NCBI GenBank assembly: GCA_002103105.1
Contig: DAAY01000008.1
Location: 62,001-126,000 of the forward strand
Source of the DNA: Candidatus Gastranaerophilales bacterium HUM_1
Lineage (GTDB): Bacteria > Cyanobacteriota > Vampirovibrionia > Gastranaerophilales > Gastranaerophilaceae
DNA: 64,000 nt
Direction of reading: 5' to 3'
The position numbers and the translations under genes were made by a program. How positions within the stretch are numbered: position 1 is the first letter of the stretch; every line of letters begins with the position of its first letter. Below are positions 32,655 to 42,081 of the stretch, one piece after another. A model generated the notes under the pieces. That model was given only the letters and a program-made list of their open reading frames with translations, was not told the DNA's origin and searched no databases.

Positions 32655-33353
32655 ATGTTAACTATTCAGCCAAACTTCACAAGAAACACTGCATTCAGAG
32701 GGGAAAAAGCATTCGTAGATCAAGAAACTTACGAAGCAAAAAAGAAATACTATAAAGATAAACAGCGAGAATTTAACGAAATTCTTGATGATGAAAACAT
32801 TCCAGAAGGGATGAAGAAGGGTGCAAAAGTATGTAAAGTTGCATCTGAAGGAATTCTTGAAGGTTGGGCTGTTGCTTGGGGTGCTTCAAAAGGAGCGAGC
32901 ATGCTCAAGTCACCTAAAGTTATGAAATTCTTTACAAAAATTGGCAACCTAGCAAAACCTCTTGCTGAAGGGTTGGGCAAAGTTTTCAATAAAATTGGCA
33001 AATTTGCATCCGAGCAAGTTGATATTTTATCAAAATCAAAATTTGTAGAAAAAATGAATGCAAATAAAGTTGGCCATGTTATCGTTGAAGGAGTTAAAAA
33101 ACTTTCAAACGGTGTTAAATATATTTGCAACACAACAAAAGATTTATTCTTAAAATATACAGGAAAATTAACAGGCGACACGTATGACAAAGTTACTGGA
33201 GCGGCTTCAAAAACATTAGGAGTCGGTGCTGGTATTGGAGGGGCATATACAGCTGCTAGAGGTTGTAGCAAACCTGAAGAAAGTGCCGATGTTAACGATT
33301 ACGAAAATGAAGCAGATTTTTTAAATGACCAATATGACGACGAGGAAGTGTAG
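32655..33353 (+). CDS. Hypothetical amphipathic protein (232 aa)
   Basis: Starts MLTIQPNFTRNTAFRGEKAF. The middle is a series of Lys/Gly/Ala amphipathic helices (FTKIGNLAKPLAEGLGKVFN and KIGKFASEQVDILSKS), then a hydrophobic GAGIGGAYTAARG and a very acidic tail (DVNDYENEADFLNDQYDDEE). No Sec signal. The short N-terminal motif with an aromatic plus Gly (AFRG) recurs in the next gene region and in the giant GH13 protein (SFGG). Two bases separate its stop from the next gene, so they form an operon. Function not recognised. Confidence 0.7.
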   Translation: MLTIQPNFTRNTAFRGEKAFVDQETYEAKKKYYKDKQREFNEILDDENIPEGMKKGAKVCKVASEGILEGWAVAWGASKGASMLKSPKVMKFFTKIGNLAKPLAEGLGKVFNKIGKFASEQVDILSKSKFVEKMNANKVGHVIVEGVKKLSNGVKYICNTTKDLFLKYTGKLTGDTYDKVTGAASKTLGVGAGIGGAYTAARGCSKPEESADVNDYENEADFLNDQYDDEEV

Positions 33354-33355
33354 TT

Positions 33356-33850
33356 ATGGCAACTGTTCAAGCTATAAATTTCACATCTAACCCTCGTACG
33401 GGTTCATCTATCGACAAAGACAAAAAAGAAAAAGCTCAAAATGTAGCAACTGCTGTCGGTGGTACTGGTTTTGCCGCAAAAGCAACAAGAATGGCTAGCA
33501 AGAGAGGTTTGCAACAAGGCGAAAGCACTTTACAAACAATGATGCAAACAACTCAAAACGTTATGCAAGGAACTGGCCGTACTATTAAAGAATCTAAGGG
33601 ACTTATTGCTTCATTTAAAAGACATTACAAAATGTTTAAAGGAGATGCAATAAAATTCTTCTCAAAATGGAAAGATAGTAAAGTTCTTGGACCTATCGTT
33701 AAAAGTCCAGTAGTGAAAGGCATTGCATCTGGATTCGGAGGAATTCTTGCCGTATTTGTACTAATTTCTGGCGTAAACAGAGCTATTGAAAACGGAGAAT
33801 TGGCATTTAGCGATTTAAAACATCAATATAATAAATATTCTAATCGTTAA
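33356..33850 (+). CDS. Hypothetical amphipathic protein (164 aa)
   Basis: Starts MATVQAINFTSNPRTGSSID, with the same style of opening as its neighbour (NFT...). It is basic, with Gln/Met/Thr-rich helices (LQTMMQTTQNVMQGTGRT) and one clear hydrophobic segment near the end (GFGGILAVFVLISGV, about residues 124-140) that could span or insert into a membrane. Both proteins share the segment pattern SKVLGPIVKSPVVKGIAS / SPKVMKFFTKIGNL. The pair looks like a two-protein membrane-active unit; this is inference. Confidence 0.7.
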   Translation: MATVQAINFTSNPRTGSSIDKDKKEKAQNVATAVGGTGFAAKATRMASKRGLQQGESTLQTMMQTTQNVMQGTGRTIKESKGLIASFKRHYKMFKGDAIKFFSKWKDSKVLGPIVKSPVVKGIASGFGGILAVFVLISGVNRAIENGELAFSDLKHQYNKYSNR

Positions 33851-33897
33851 ATTAAATAATAATTGTTAAAAGATTAAAATCGTGCTAAACTTCAGTT

Positions 33898-35040
33898 ATG
33901 CACGATTTTTTATTAAAAGAACTTGTAACAGACAACATAGAACAAGAACTAAAGAATATAGGTTTTGATAAAACTTATACTCATTTTGCAAAGAAAAAAT
34001 TTGAATATAAAAACTTTAAAATTTTCAATCTAAACCCTGCACAAGCAAATATTTTAAAACAAACAGCAATTTCTGTTGGTGCAGATTGTGGCACACATAG
34101 AGAAGTTATTACAGGGAAAATAGAAAATTCTTCTTGCATTTTGGGCGGTAGTTATGCTCAAATCATCAAAATTTCAAAAAAATTACAAGCACAACCCTTT
34201 GGGCTGAAAATTTTAGGACAAATGCTGGAAAAACAAATTTCTTGTTGTAATGCTCCTGAAAGAACACAAATAATGGGAGTTCTTAATGTTACAACAAATT
34301 CTTTTTCAGATGGAGGTGAATTTTATAGTTTTGAAAAAGCTATAAAACATTTACACGAAATGATTGAAGATGGTGCAGATATAATTGATATCGGTGCGGA
34401 ATCAACAAAAGCATACTCTTCTCCAGTGAATTCAGATACACAATTAGAAAAACTTTGTCCAATTTTAGAATATATAAAAGAACATAATATCAAAATTCCA
34501 ATTAGCATTGATACAAGAAGTTCTGTTGTTGCTAAAAAATGTATTGAGCTAGGTGCAAATATTATAAATGATGTTTCTGGGTTTGATTTTGACGAAAAAA
34601 TGGCAGACATTATTTCAAATTATCCAGACGTCAAGGTTATAATTCAGCACTCTCAAGGCTCGCCAGAAAATATGCAAAACTCACCACACTATGACAATTT
34701 AATGGATGAAATTTTTGTTAACTTACAAACAAAAGTTAATTTTGCTATCTCAAAGGGAATAAAAAAAGAAAATATTATTCTAGACCCAGGAATTGGCTTT
34801 GGAAAAACGAAAGAACACAATTTTGAAATCTTGAAACGATGGAAGGAACTCAAAACTCTTGGTTGTCCAATTTTGATAGGTCTATCTCGCAAAAGTTTAC
34901 TCGGCATGCCTGATGCGACAAATCAAGAAAAAGATATGTATTCTTTAGCCTTGGATAGTATTCTTATGAAAGAAAAAGTTGATTATATAAGAGTTCACAA
35001 CGTTAAAATCCATAAGACTTTTCAAAATATTATTGGATAG
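33898..35040 (+). CDS. folP: Dihydropteroate synthase with N-terminal extension
   Basis: 380 residues. The enzyme joins a pterin pyrophosphate with p-aminobenzoate in folate synthesis and is the sulfonamide target. The barrel starts at IMGVLNVTTNSFSDGGEF (residues 125-142) and continues DIIDIGAESTKAYS, PISIDTRSSVVAKKC, GANIINDVSGF, ILDPGIGFGKTKEHN and a final YIRVHNVKIH. The first 120 residues are an extra domain that ends QPFGLKILGQML; long-form enzymes with this domain are known in clostridia and relatives. No other folate gene is adjacent. No clear ribosome binding site before ATG. Confidence 0.93.
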   Translation: MHDFLLKELVTDNIEQELKNIGFDKTYTHFAKKKFEYKNFKIFNLNPAQANILKQTAISVGADCGTHREVITGKIENSSCILGGSYAQIIKISKKLQAQPFGLKILGQMLEKQISCCNAPERTQIMGVLNVTTNSFSDGGEFYSFEKAIKHLHEMIEDGADIIDIGAESTKAYSSPVNSDTQLEKLCPILEYIKEHNIKIPISIDTRSSVVAKKCIELGANIINDVSGFDFDEKMADIISNYPDVKVIIQHSQGSPENMQNSPHYDNLMDEIFVNLQTKVNFAISKGIKKENIILDPGIGFGKTKEHNFEILKRWKELKTLGCPILIGLSRKSLLGMPDATNQEKDMYSLALDSILMKEKVDYIRVHNVKIHKTFQNIIG

Positions 35041-35088
35041 TTCGACTGTTTAATTTACATAAATGAAAAATATCTCAATAATTGTCTT

Positions 35089-35985
35089 ATGTCGAATTTA
35101 ACAACAGGCAAAATAGTTCTATTAATAGTTTTGATTTTATTAAGTTTATACTTAACTTGGTCTTTTTTTACGCATACATACATTCGTGCAGAGTTTAACA
35201 AAATGGATCCAATGCCTTCTAGAATGGGAGTATATTATAAAGGGTACAAGCTTGGAACAACAAGTAAACTCAAAATTTCAAAGGATTTTAAAACAACATA
35301 TTTATACATAACTTTAAATCAAAGAGGGCTACAACTACCAAAAAATATCACCGCAAGAATTAAAAATTATAACGAAGATACAAAATATGTAGATTTAATT
35401 TATCCCCCATCTCCAATGCTAAAATATATCGCTACTGGAGATACCATAAAAGGAGAATCTGGTTTTACTTTAAGCGGGATTTCCGATATTAATCAAGCAC
35501 ACCTTGATGATTTGTCTGAAAAAGGCGGAGATTTGTTGAGTTCTGCAAAGAAAACAACTGATTCTTTAACCCAAATGTTTAATCTAATCACAGATATTTT
35601 AGAAGAAAACAGAGAAAATATTCATTCCTCTACTACAAGCTTAAAAAATGGAATGGCAAATTTAGAAAAAACCACCGCAAATTTTAAAGCTATGTCCGAA
35701 AAAGTTAATGATGGTATTAGCAAACAAAACATTCAAAACAGTACGAAAAACATTGAAAAATTGACCGCAAATTTGACAGATTCGTCTAAAGATTTCATTT
35801 CAATTTCAGGCAATTTTAATAAATCGAGTCAAGATTTCTCTGTTCTTGTTCCGAAATTGAGTATTCTAATTGATGCCGTTCAACTAGTCGTTTGCAACGT
35901 CAACGATATTATTGTCGGATTGAAAAAGACTCTTCAACAAAAATTTGGAGGTGCAAGATTACTTTTTGGCAAGCCTATTAAGTAA
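35089..35985 (+). CDS. MCE/MlaD-family membrane-anchored lipid-transport protein (298 aa)
   Basis: One N-terminal membrane helix (IVLLIVLILLSLYLTWSFF) is followed by an MCE domain: GVYYKGYKLGTTSKLKISKD corresponds to the usual G-x-x-V-x-x-G-x-V pattern. The rest is a long coiled coil (TSLKNGMANLEKTTANFKAM). MlaD-like proteins sit in the inner membrane with a ring in the periplasm and move phospholipids. The permease and ATPase genes (mlaE, mlaF) are not adjacent. Lies 48 bases after folP; its 3' end is four bases from the convergent flhA. Confidence 0.8.
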   Translation: MSNLTTGKIVLLIVLILLSLYLTWSFFTHTYIRAEFNKMDPMPSRMGVYYKGYKLGTTSKLKISKDFKTTYLYITLNQRGLQLPKNITARIKNYNEDTKYVDLIYPPSPMLKYIATGDTIKGESGFTLSGISDINQAHLDDLSEKGGDLLSSAKKTTDSLTQMFNLITDILEENRENIHSSTTSLKNGMANLEKTTANFKAMSEKVNDGISKQNIQNSTKNIEKLTANLTDSSKDFISISGNFNKSSQDFSVLVPKLSILIDAVQLVVCNVNDIIVGLKKTLQQKFGGARLLFGKPIK

Positions 35986-35989
35986 TTAT

Positions 35990-38086
35990 TTAATCCGAAG
36001 CGTAAGCATCACCAATTGTATCAATAGCTTCAACCTTAATATCTGTAATTAATTCTGAATAAGAAATAACAACAATTGTTGGAATATGTCTTTCTAGCAA
36101 TTGGAACAATGGAAGTCGAATTCTTGGAGAACATAAAACTACTGGTTGTTTACCACATGTTTGATGGGCCCTCATTAATGTCGTAGCGGTTGTTTCAATT
36201 AATTCTTGAACTTGAACAGGATTAAGTAAAAACATCGTACCCAACTCCGTTCTTTGACAACTGTCATCTAGAATTTTTTCCCATTCAGGAGAAAGAGTCA
36301 AAGCATATAAAACTTTATCATCTTGAACATTTGATAAACAAATCTGACGTCCTAATGCGGCACGCAACCTCTCAGAAAGAATATCTGGTTCTTTAGAAAA
36401 TCTTGCATAGTCACAAAGTCTTTCAAATACAAAGATAATATCTTTGATAGAAACTTTTTCTCTAATCAAGTTAACAAAAATCTTTCTCAAGTCACTTGTT
36501 GAAATAATCGTCGGAACAAGGTCATTAACAAGAGTTGGGTCTTGAGAACGTACAAGTTCCATAAGTTTAAGGACATCTGTTTTTGTCATAACTTCATCAA
36601 CGTGTTTTCTTACGCATTCTTGTAAGTGAGTAACAATAACATCTGTTGCATCAACAGCCGTAACAAGTCTTGCAGATTTCGCATCTTCTTGAGAAATCCA
36701 ATAAGCTTGTGTTTGATATGTTGGGTCAATACCAATAATCGCATCTTCTGGAACTTCTTTTTTCATTGAATCCCACTGGTCAGCAATTACCATGAATTTT
36801 CCAGGATAAACGTACCCTGTTGCAACAGTGTTACCACGAATAGAAATCATATATTCATTTGCATCTAACGCAGACGAATCCATAATTCTTATGTTTGGCA
36901 AAATATAACCAAGTTCATCTGTTACCCTTTGTCTTAGGGCCGCAATTTTTGCAAGCAATTGACCCTCTTGATCAGGGTCTGCAATGACAAGCAAATTTGA
37001 ACCTACTTGCAAACTCAAAATATCGACACCTAAACGCTCATACATTCTATTAGGGTTAACCAAATCTTGCATATTTTGTCTAACATTTTCTAATTGTCCC
37101 AATTGAGATTGAACATCCGCATTGATTAAAACTTGGAAACCAGCAACAAATAATCCAACTGCAAAAAGTAAGAACGGAAGCCAAGGTAATCCAGTCCAAT
37201 GACCTGTAAATGCAAGTAATAACAAGAAACCAGCAGCAAAGAATAATGCATAAGGTTTGCTTGTAATTTGTGCTGTAACATCAGAACCCAATGAAGGACT
37301 AGCGGCAGAAGCACGAGTCATGAAAATACCAGCTGCAATTGACATCAACAATGATGGAACCTGAGAAGCCAAACCATCACCAATTGTTAATACCGTATAT
37401 TTTGAAACCGCATCACCAATAGCCATTTGATTCATCAAACAACCAACACACAATCCACCAACAATGTTGATAATTACGATGATGATACCAGCAATTGTAT
37501 CCCCTTTTACGAACTTCATCGCACCATCCATAGAACCCATCAAACTTGATTCTCGGGATAAGTCTTCACGTTTTTTTGTCGCTTCTTCTGGAGAAATTAA
37601 ACCAGCGTTAAAGTCAGCATCAATTGTCATCTGTTTACCTGGCATAGCATCCAATGCGAAACGAGCAGAAACTTCGGCAATACGTTCGGCACCTTTTGTG
37701 ATTACCATGAACTGTACAACAGTGATAATTAAGAAGATTACACCCCCTACAATCATATTACCACCTGTAACGAACGACCCGAATGCGTGAATTACCTCCC
37801 CTGCTTCACCTTTTGCCAAAATCAAACGAGTTGAAGCAATTGATAATACAAGCCGAAACATTGTACCAATCAAGATAATAGAAGGGAAAGATGATAATTC
37901 AAGAGTTTTTTGCACATACAACGCAAACATCAAAAGGACAATTCCAAGTGTAATATTCAAACAAATACAAATGTTGATTACCCAATTTGGAAGTTCACAA
38001 AGCAAAATAATTAATAGAAATAGGACGAACAGGGCCATCCCTATTTCACTTAATGGATTTGCGTTATTTCCTTCTGGTGCTGCCAT
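35990..38086 (-). CDS. flhA: Flagellar-type export gate protein FlhA
   Basis: 698 residues. The first 320 have about eight membrane helices and the FHIPEP-family signature (MFRLVLSIASTRLILAKG, then GSFVTGGNMIVGGVIFLI). The conserved cytoplasmic loop DAMPGKQMTIDADFNAGLI and MGSMDGAMKFVKGDTIAGI follow. The remainder is the cytoplasmic ring domain. FlhA is the proton-coupled export gate; SctV of injectisomes is a close homologue, but the neighbours FliE, FliF and FliH make this the flagellar type. Last gene of a five-gene operon; only five bases from fliH. Confidence 0.92.
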   Translation of the reverse strand: MAAPEGNNANPLSEIGMALFVLFLLIILLCELPNWVINICICLNITLGIVLLMFALYVQKTLELSSFPSIILIGTMFRLVLSIASTRLILAKGEAGEVIHAFGSFVTGGNMIVGGVIFLIITVVQFMVITKGAERIAEVSARFALDAMPGKQMTIDADFNAGLISPEEATKKREDLSRESSLMGSMDGAMKFVKGDTIAGIIIVIINIVGGLCVGCLMNQMAIGDAVSKYTVLTIGDGLASQVPSLLMSIAAGIFMTRASAASPSLGSDVTAQITSKPYALFFAAGFLLLLAFTGHWTGLPWLPFLLFAVGLFVAGFQVLINADVQSQLGQLENVRQNMQDLVNPNRMYERLGVDILSLQVGSNLLVIADPDQEGQLLAKIAALRQRVTDELGYILPNIRIMDSSALDANEYMISIRGNTVATGYVYPGKFMVIADQWDSMKKEVPEDAIIGIDPTYQTQAYWISQEDAKSARLVTAVDATDVIVTHLQECVRKHVDEVMTKTDVLKLMELVRSQDPTLVNDLVPTIISTSDLRKIFVNLIREKVSIKDIIFVFERLCDYARFSKEPDILSERLRAALGRQICLSNVQDDKVLYALTLSPEWEKILDDSCQRTELGTMFLLNPVQVQELIETTATTLMRAHQTCGKQPVVLCSPRIRLPLFQLLERHIPTIVVISYSELITDIKVEAIDTIGDAYASD

Positions 38087-38091
38087 TATAT

Positions 38092-38796
38092 TTAAACTTC
38101 CTTCAATGCTTCACTTATTATTGCTAATTGTGTTTCTATTGTTGCATCAATTACCCCATTATCTGTTGTAACCATACAACCACCTTCCATTGTATTTTCA
38201 TCAGGAACAATGATAACCTTTGCCTCTAATCCTGCCATTGAAACCGCCTCTGGCATTTCTTGCTTTAACATTGCAACTTGTGCAGGATTAACCTTCAAAA
38301 CTATTTTAGATTCTTCTTTTGACAATCCTTTTAGAATGTCTTTGATATTATCTAGTAAAATCTCTGGACTTTCTTTCATTTCTTTTTTAATGATTTTCTT
38401 TGCTATATCAAGACTAATTTCTAAAATATCTGGAGCAATTTCATCATAGACATCTTGTTTTGCATTGAAAAATTCTTCCATTGATTCTTTTAGATTATCT
38501 ATATCTTGTTTTGCAGCATTGATACCCTCTTCATATCCCTCTTTTGCTGCCGCTTCTCTTATGGAGTTCGCTTCTTCTTTTGCTCGAGAAATTAGATTTC
38601 TGTCATCAATTCTTCGGAAACCTCTTCTTCTATCTCCACGACGTCTTTCTTGACGCTGTTTGAAGTCAATATTATCCAAGTCAAATAAGTCGATTTCCTT
38701 TTCTTGTTGGACTTCGACCTCTTCTTGGTTTTGTTGTGGAACTACTTGTTCCGCTCCCTCCTCAGCTGATTTTTTTCTATGTTTTTTAATAATCAT
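38092..38796 (-). CDS. fliH: Flagellar assembly protein FliH
   Basis: 234 residues. Highly charged N-terminus, with the helix REEANSIREAAAKEGYEEGI-like region (AKEGYEEGINAAKQDIDNLK) and a C-terminal globular part (LVIS-type KVNPAQVAMLKQEMPEAV and ATIETQLAIISEAL). These are the FliH/SctL/V-ATPase E-subunit features. FliH is the stator that binds and restrains the FliI ATPase; fliI would normally follow but flhA does instead. Position between the FliG-like gene and flhA supports the call. Confidence 0.8.
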   Translation of the reverse strand: MIIKKHRKKSAEEGAEQVVPQQNQEEVEVQQEKEIDLFDLDNIDFKQRQERRRGDRRRGFRRIDDRNLISRAKEEANSIREAAAKEGYEEGINAAKQDIDNLKESMEEFFNAKQDVYDEIAPDILEISLDIAKKIIKKEMKESPEILLDNIKDILKGLSKEESKIVLKVNPAQVAMLKQEMPEAVSMAGLEAKVIIVPDENTMEGGCMVTTDNGVIDATIETQLAIISEALKEV

Positions 38797-38808
38797 GATA
38801 CAACATTA

Positions 38809-39813
38809 TTATACACTATTTGACAAGTGCGTGGCAACAATGCTGGCAACTTTGGGTGGCATTTTGTCATAAAATTTACCTTCTAACGCATTGAATACAA
38901 GGCGTTTAACCCCAATTCGCTCTCTTACAAGTATTGTATCTAAATCTTTACTTGAATACTTTTGACCTAAAAGTTGAAGTTTTCTAACAACTCTATTTGG
39001 AGTAAGGTCTGTATTTTGAGGTAAATTCGTTTTTATTTCTTGCAAACATCTTAGAGCATTATGAGCCCCAACTCTCTCAGGCAAGTCAGGCATTCTCATG
39101 AATTTTATAACTGTTTCGGCATCATTAGCATCAAATTTGTTTAAAATTGCTTGAACCTTGTCTTGATTCATTTTTTTGAAAAGCATTGCAACGGTGGCAA
39201 GTTTTAAAACTTTAGAATCTACTCTAGGGAAATCCGCAGAAGTAGCTGGAGTGCCAGCTTGAGGTGATTGAGCAGGAACATTTGCGTTATCTGGTTGAGG
39301 GGCTTGTTGTTGCTGTTGCATTTCTTGAGCCATTCTATCCATATTGGATTGAGATTCCGCAAATTCCATCAACCCTTCGTCAATTGCACCTTTATTTTTT
39401 AATTCTTCAAGAGCTTCATTATAACTCTTTTTAACATGATGCTCAATTAATTCTAATATTTTGTCGTGAGGAAGATTTTGAGAAAAAGTTTGCTTTGCAA
39501 TCTCAAAAATAGTATATGCAATCTTCTGCATAACACCATCCCAATACTGTTGTGGAATTCCAGAACGAATTAAATCTACGGATTTGTGAAATGACCATTC
39601 TGCGATGATTTGAGTAATAGTAACAGCTTGTTCTTCATTAAAATTAAGATTCGGATCTTCCGCTAAAGCTTTACCAGAAAGGAGAGAAAAATTACCAAGA
39701 GTATTGATGACATATTGTTTTTGGTTATCATCGAAATCTTGAGGTACAAGTTCTTGAGCTTGTGCGGCTAAGTTTTGTGCAAATGATTCGTAATCAAAGT
39801 TTTGTGTAGCCAT
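38809..39813 (-). CDS. Divergent FliG-like protein in the fliF-fliH interval
   Basis: 334 residues in the position of fliG. The C-terminal half (residues about 205-334) has an armadillo-like pattern, KLATVAMLFKKMNQDKVQAI followed by LNKFDANDAETVIKFM, like the middle and C-domain repeats of FliG. I do not find the EHPQ motif or the charged torque helix of motor FliG. The first 165 residues are helical and unlike FliG-N. A Gln/Pro linker (QQQQQAPQPDNANVPAQSPQ) divides the halves. It may be a degenerate FliG acting as a FliF-binding scaffold rather than a motor switch. Identity as FliG rests largely on synteny. Confidence 0.5.
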   Translation of the reverse strand: MATQNFDYESFAQNLAAQAQELVPQDFDDNQKQYVINTLGNFSLLSGKALAEDPNLNFNEEQAVTITQIIAEWSFHKSVDLIRSGIPQQYWDGVMQKIAYTIFEIAKQTFSQNLPHDKILELIEHHVKKSYNEALEELKNKGAIDEGLMEFAESQSNMDRMAQEMQQQQQAPQPDNANVPAQSPQAGTPATSADFPRVDSKVLKLATVAMLFKKMNQDKVQAILNKFDANDAETVIKFMRMPDLPERVGAHNALRCLQEIKTNLPQNTDLTPNRVVRKLQLLGQKYSSKDLDTILVRERIGVKRLVFNALEGKFYDKMPPKVASIVATHLSNSV

Positions 39814-39825
39814 TTTCCTTCCTTA

Positions 39826-41502
39826 TTATTCTTTTGTAGAACCTTCTTCAATCCAGCTTCTGATATTATCAGCAGCATCTTCCGTAATTTCATTTGAAAT
39901 ACTATCCAAAGAATCAATCAACAAGTTTTCATCAAATTGAGGTAGTTGAACTCTTTGTTGTTGAGAATTTATCAAATCTTGAGCAAGTTCTGATTGTCTT
40001 TGAGTTAATTGGCTTGCACGAGAATTAATATCATTTAATTGTCTTTCTTGTTCTAGAGCTTTTTGTCTTAATGCTTCAACTTCTACTTCATTTTCTTCTC
40101 TAATGCGTTTAACCTTAGAAGAAATTGCTTTGAAAATTATTACAAGACCAAGTCCAGATAATAACAATGCTAACCACCATGGATTTCCAGACTCATCAAC
40201 TTTTGGTAAATTTTGTTGTTTTTCTGGAGTTAAATATGGGTCATTTGAGTTTGTAAATGCTATTGAAACATTGTTTGCTGTAACTTTTGGACTAGCTGAA
40301 CGAGCAATTAATTCTTTCAATTCTTCGATTGTAGTATCACTTGGCAAGTTATTTCTATCCAGAGTTACAGCAATTGAAATATCTTCAATAACTCCAGGTT
40401 TAATATATTCATTTGTTTGTGTTTTAGTTACACCGTATTGAGTTTCAGTTGCTTGACGAGAATAGCTTCTGTTTTGACTTGAATCAGAACCACCTGTTGG
40501 CAACCCATTTGGAAGATATGTACTAACGGCATTAATACCTCTGCTTTGATCTTGAGTTTTATCACCCAAACCTTCTGAGAAAGATTGCTCTGATACAGAA
40601 GCCTTTTTATTCGGGTCGTATTCAATTGAAAACTTTTCGATTGGTGCTTGTCTTAAAAATGTACTAACAGTTGCAACATAATTCCCTGGTCCAACCAATC
40701 TGTCTAACTGTTTAGAAATTTTTTGTTGCATATATTTATCATTTTCTTCTAGACGTTGAAGCATTTCATCTTCAGCATTCATAACACTGTGATAAACATT
40801 TCCATTGGTATCTGTAATCGCAATATTTTCCGCCGTTAAGCCAGAAACACTTCCCAATAAAAGATTTGTAATAGCCTTAACCTTTAATTGATCAAGTTTT
40901 TCTCCAACAGGCATAACAATTTGAACAGTCGCTGTTTTTGGTTTTTCGGCATCAAACATTGTTGAATTTTCTGGAATAGAAATAAACACTGTTGCATTTT
41001 GTATAGGTTTGATTTGTTTGATAAGTCTTGCAAGTTCACCATTCATAGCTCTTGCTAGCCTAATTCTTTTATCTTCTTTTGTAGAAGTAAAATCACCTTT
41101 ATCAAAAATTTCAAGCCCAACATTTTGGTCAACCAAACCACTTTGAACAATTGTAATAATTGCATTATCTCTATCAGTAACTGTACATTTTTTAGTTAAA
41201 GTTGAACAGTTATTTTTATTTAAGACAAGTTTAGACTTTGTACCATCAAGCTGTCTTTCTACTGTTATTCCTTGTTTTGCAAGTAGAGCTTGAATTTCTA
41301 AAGCTTTACCAACATTATCAGTTGTCAATAAGTCAACGTTAGCTTTTAAAGGCTCTCCACCTAAATCAGTTTTACCTTCGCCCCCACCGCCATTACTAGC
41401 AGCAACAGAAATTGCTATAATTATTATTGCAAGTACAAGAACAACCCCTCCGATTATTCCATACAATAATGGCTTATTTTCTAATAATTTACTAAAATCC
41501 AT
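39826..41502 (-). CDS. fliF: Flagellar MS-ring protein FliF
   Basis: 558 residues, the family length. First membrane helix residues 13-34 (LYGIIGGVVLVLAIIIIAIS), then a YscJ/FliF ring domain (VDLLTTDNVGKALEIQALLA, ARAMNGELARLIKQIKPIQ, VFISIPENS), a long middle insert rich in Ser, Gln and Asn, the second helix WWLALLLSGLGLVIIFKAIS near 443, and a C-terminal cytoplasmic tail ending in an acidic helix (DNIRSWIEEG) that would bind FliG. It forms the inner-membrane base of the export apparatus. Second gene of the operon, 51 bases after fliE. Confidence 0.9.
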   Translation of the reverse strand: MDFSKLLENKPLLYGIIGGVVLVLAIIIIAISVAASNGGGGEGKTDLGGEPLKANVDLLTTDNVGKALEIQALLAKQGITVERQLDGTKSKLVLNKNNCSTLTKKCTVTDRDNAIITIVQSGLVDQNVGLEIFDKGDFTSTKEDKRIRLARAMNGELARLIKQIKPIQNATVFISIPENSTMFDAEKPKTATVQIVMPVGEKLDQLKVKAITNLLLGSVSGLTAENIAITDTNGNVYHSVMNAEDEMLQRLEENDKYMQQKISKQLDRLVGPGNYVATVSTFLRQAPIEKFSIEYDPNKKASVSEQSFSEGLGDKTQDQSRGINAVSTYLPNGLPTGGSDSSQNRSYSRQATETQYGVTKTQTNEYIKPGVIEDISIAVTLDRNNLPSDTTIEELKELIARSASPKVTANNVSIAFTNSNDPYLTPEKQQNLPKVDESGNPWWLALLLSGLGLVIIFKAISSKVKRIREENEVEVEALRQKALEQERQLNDINSRASQLTQRQSELAQDLINSQQQRVQLPQFDENLLIDSLDSISNEITEDAADNIRSWIEEGSTKE

Positions 41503-41553
41503 ATCTGTCCCGTTCGTCTGTTATAATTTTCCCGTATATTAGGTAATAATTTA

Positions 41554-41889
41554 TTATACCGAAATTTGCATGATTCTATCGTAAGCGTTAACAACTTTAC
41601 CTGTAATTTGAGTTGCCACATTGATACTAATTTCTGATTTTGCCATTGCAGTCATTACATCGTGAATATCAACATTTTTACTGCCAGACATTACGTCTTT
41701 CATCATATTATCAGGAGCGTTAACTTCAGCATTAAGATTTTCTACTAACCCGCTCATAACTTGTTTAAAGTCTTGAGTTTCAGGTTTTTCAACTCTATCC
41801 ATTCTCAATCCCTGCATCCCAAAGCTAGAATCAAACTTTGAATGTTGAATTCTTGAAGCTAAATCATATTTAGGAATATTGCTGTTCAT
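41554..41889 (-). CDS. fliE: Flagellar hook-basal body protein FliE
   Basis: 111 residues. The C-terminal half carries the FliE pattern: DIHDVMTAMAKSEISINVAT then ITGKVVNAYDRIMQISV, the usual ending of helix, AY..IM.M.V. FliE joins the MS ring to the rod. It is the first gene of the operon; no classic ribosome site is strong (GTGAGG about nine bases before ATG). The upstream 190 bases separate it from the divergent acyltransferase gene. Confidence 0.85.
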   Translation of the reverse strand: MNSNIPKYDLASRIQHSKFDSSFGMQGLRMDRVEKPETQDFKQVMSGLVENLNAEVNAPDNMMKDVMSGSKNVDIHDVMTAMAKSEISINVATQITGKVVNAYDRIMQISV

Positions 41890-42081
41890 AATTACTACCT
41901 CACTATTTTATATTACCCTATATTGCCTATTTATTTCAACTTTTAATCAAAAAATCAATCAAAAGGAGTACAAGGCTTTAGGTTTGGGACATTTTACACT
42001 TCATATTTAATAATATTTTTCAAAAAATCAAGGTTGAATAATTTTTCATCGTGATATAATGATGAAAAATGTGAGGGATAT

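Noticed and set aside
41890..41960. Flagellar sigma-28 promoter ahead of fliE
   Set aside because: TAAAAGTT, 11 bases, GCAATATA resembles the consensus in layout, but the -10 is poor and there is only one instance, so it could be chance.
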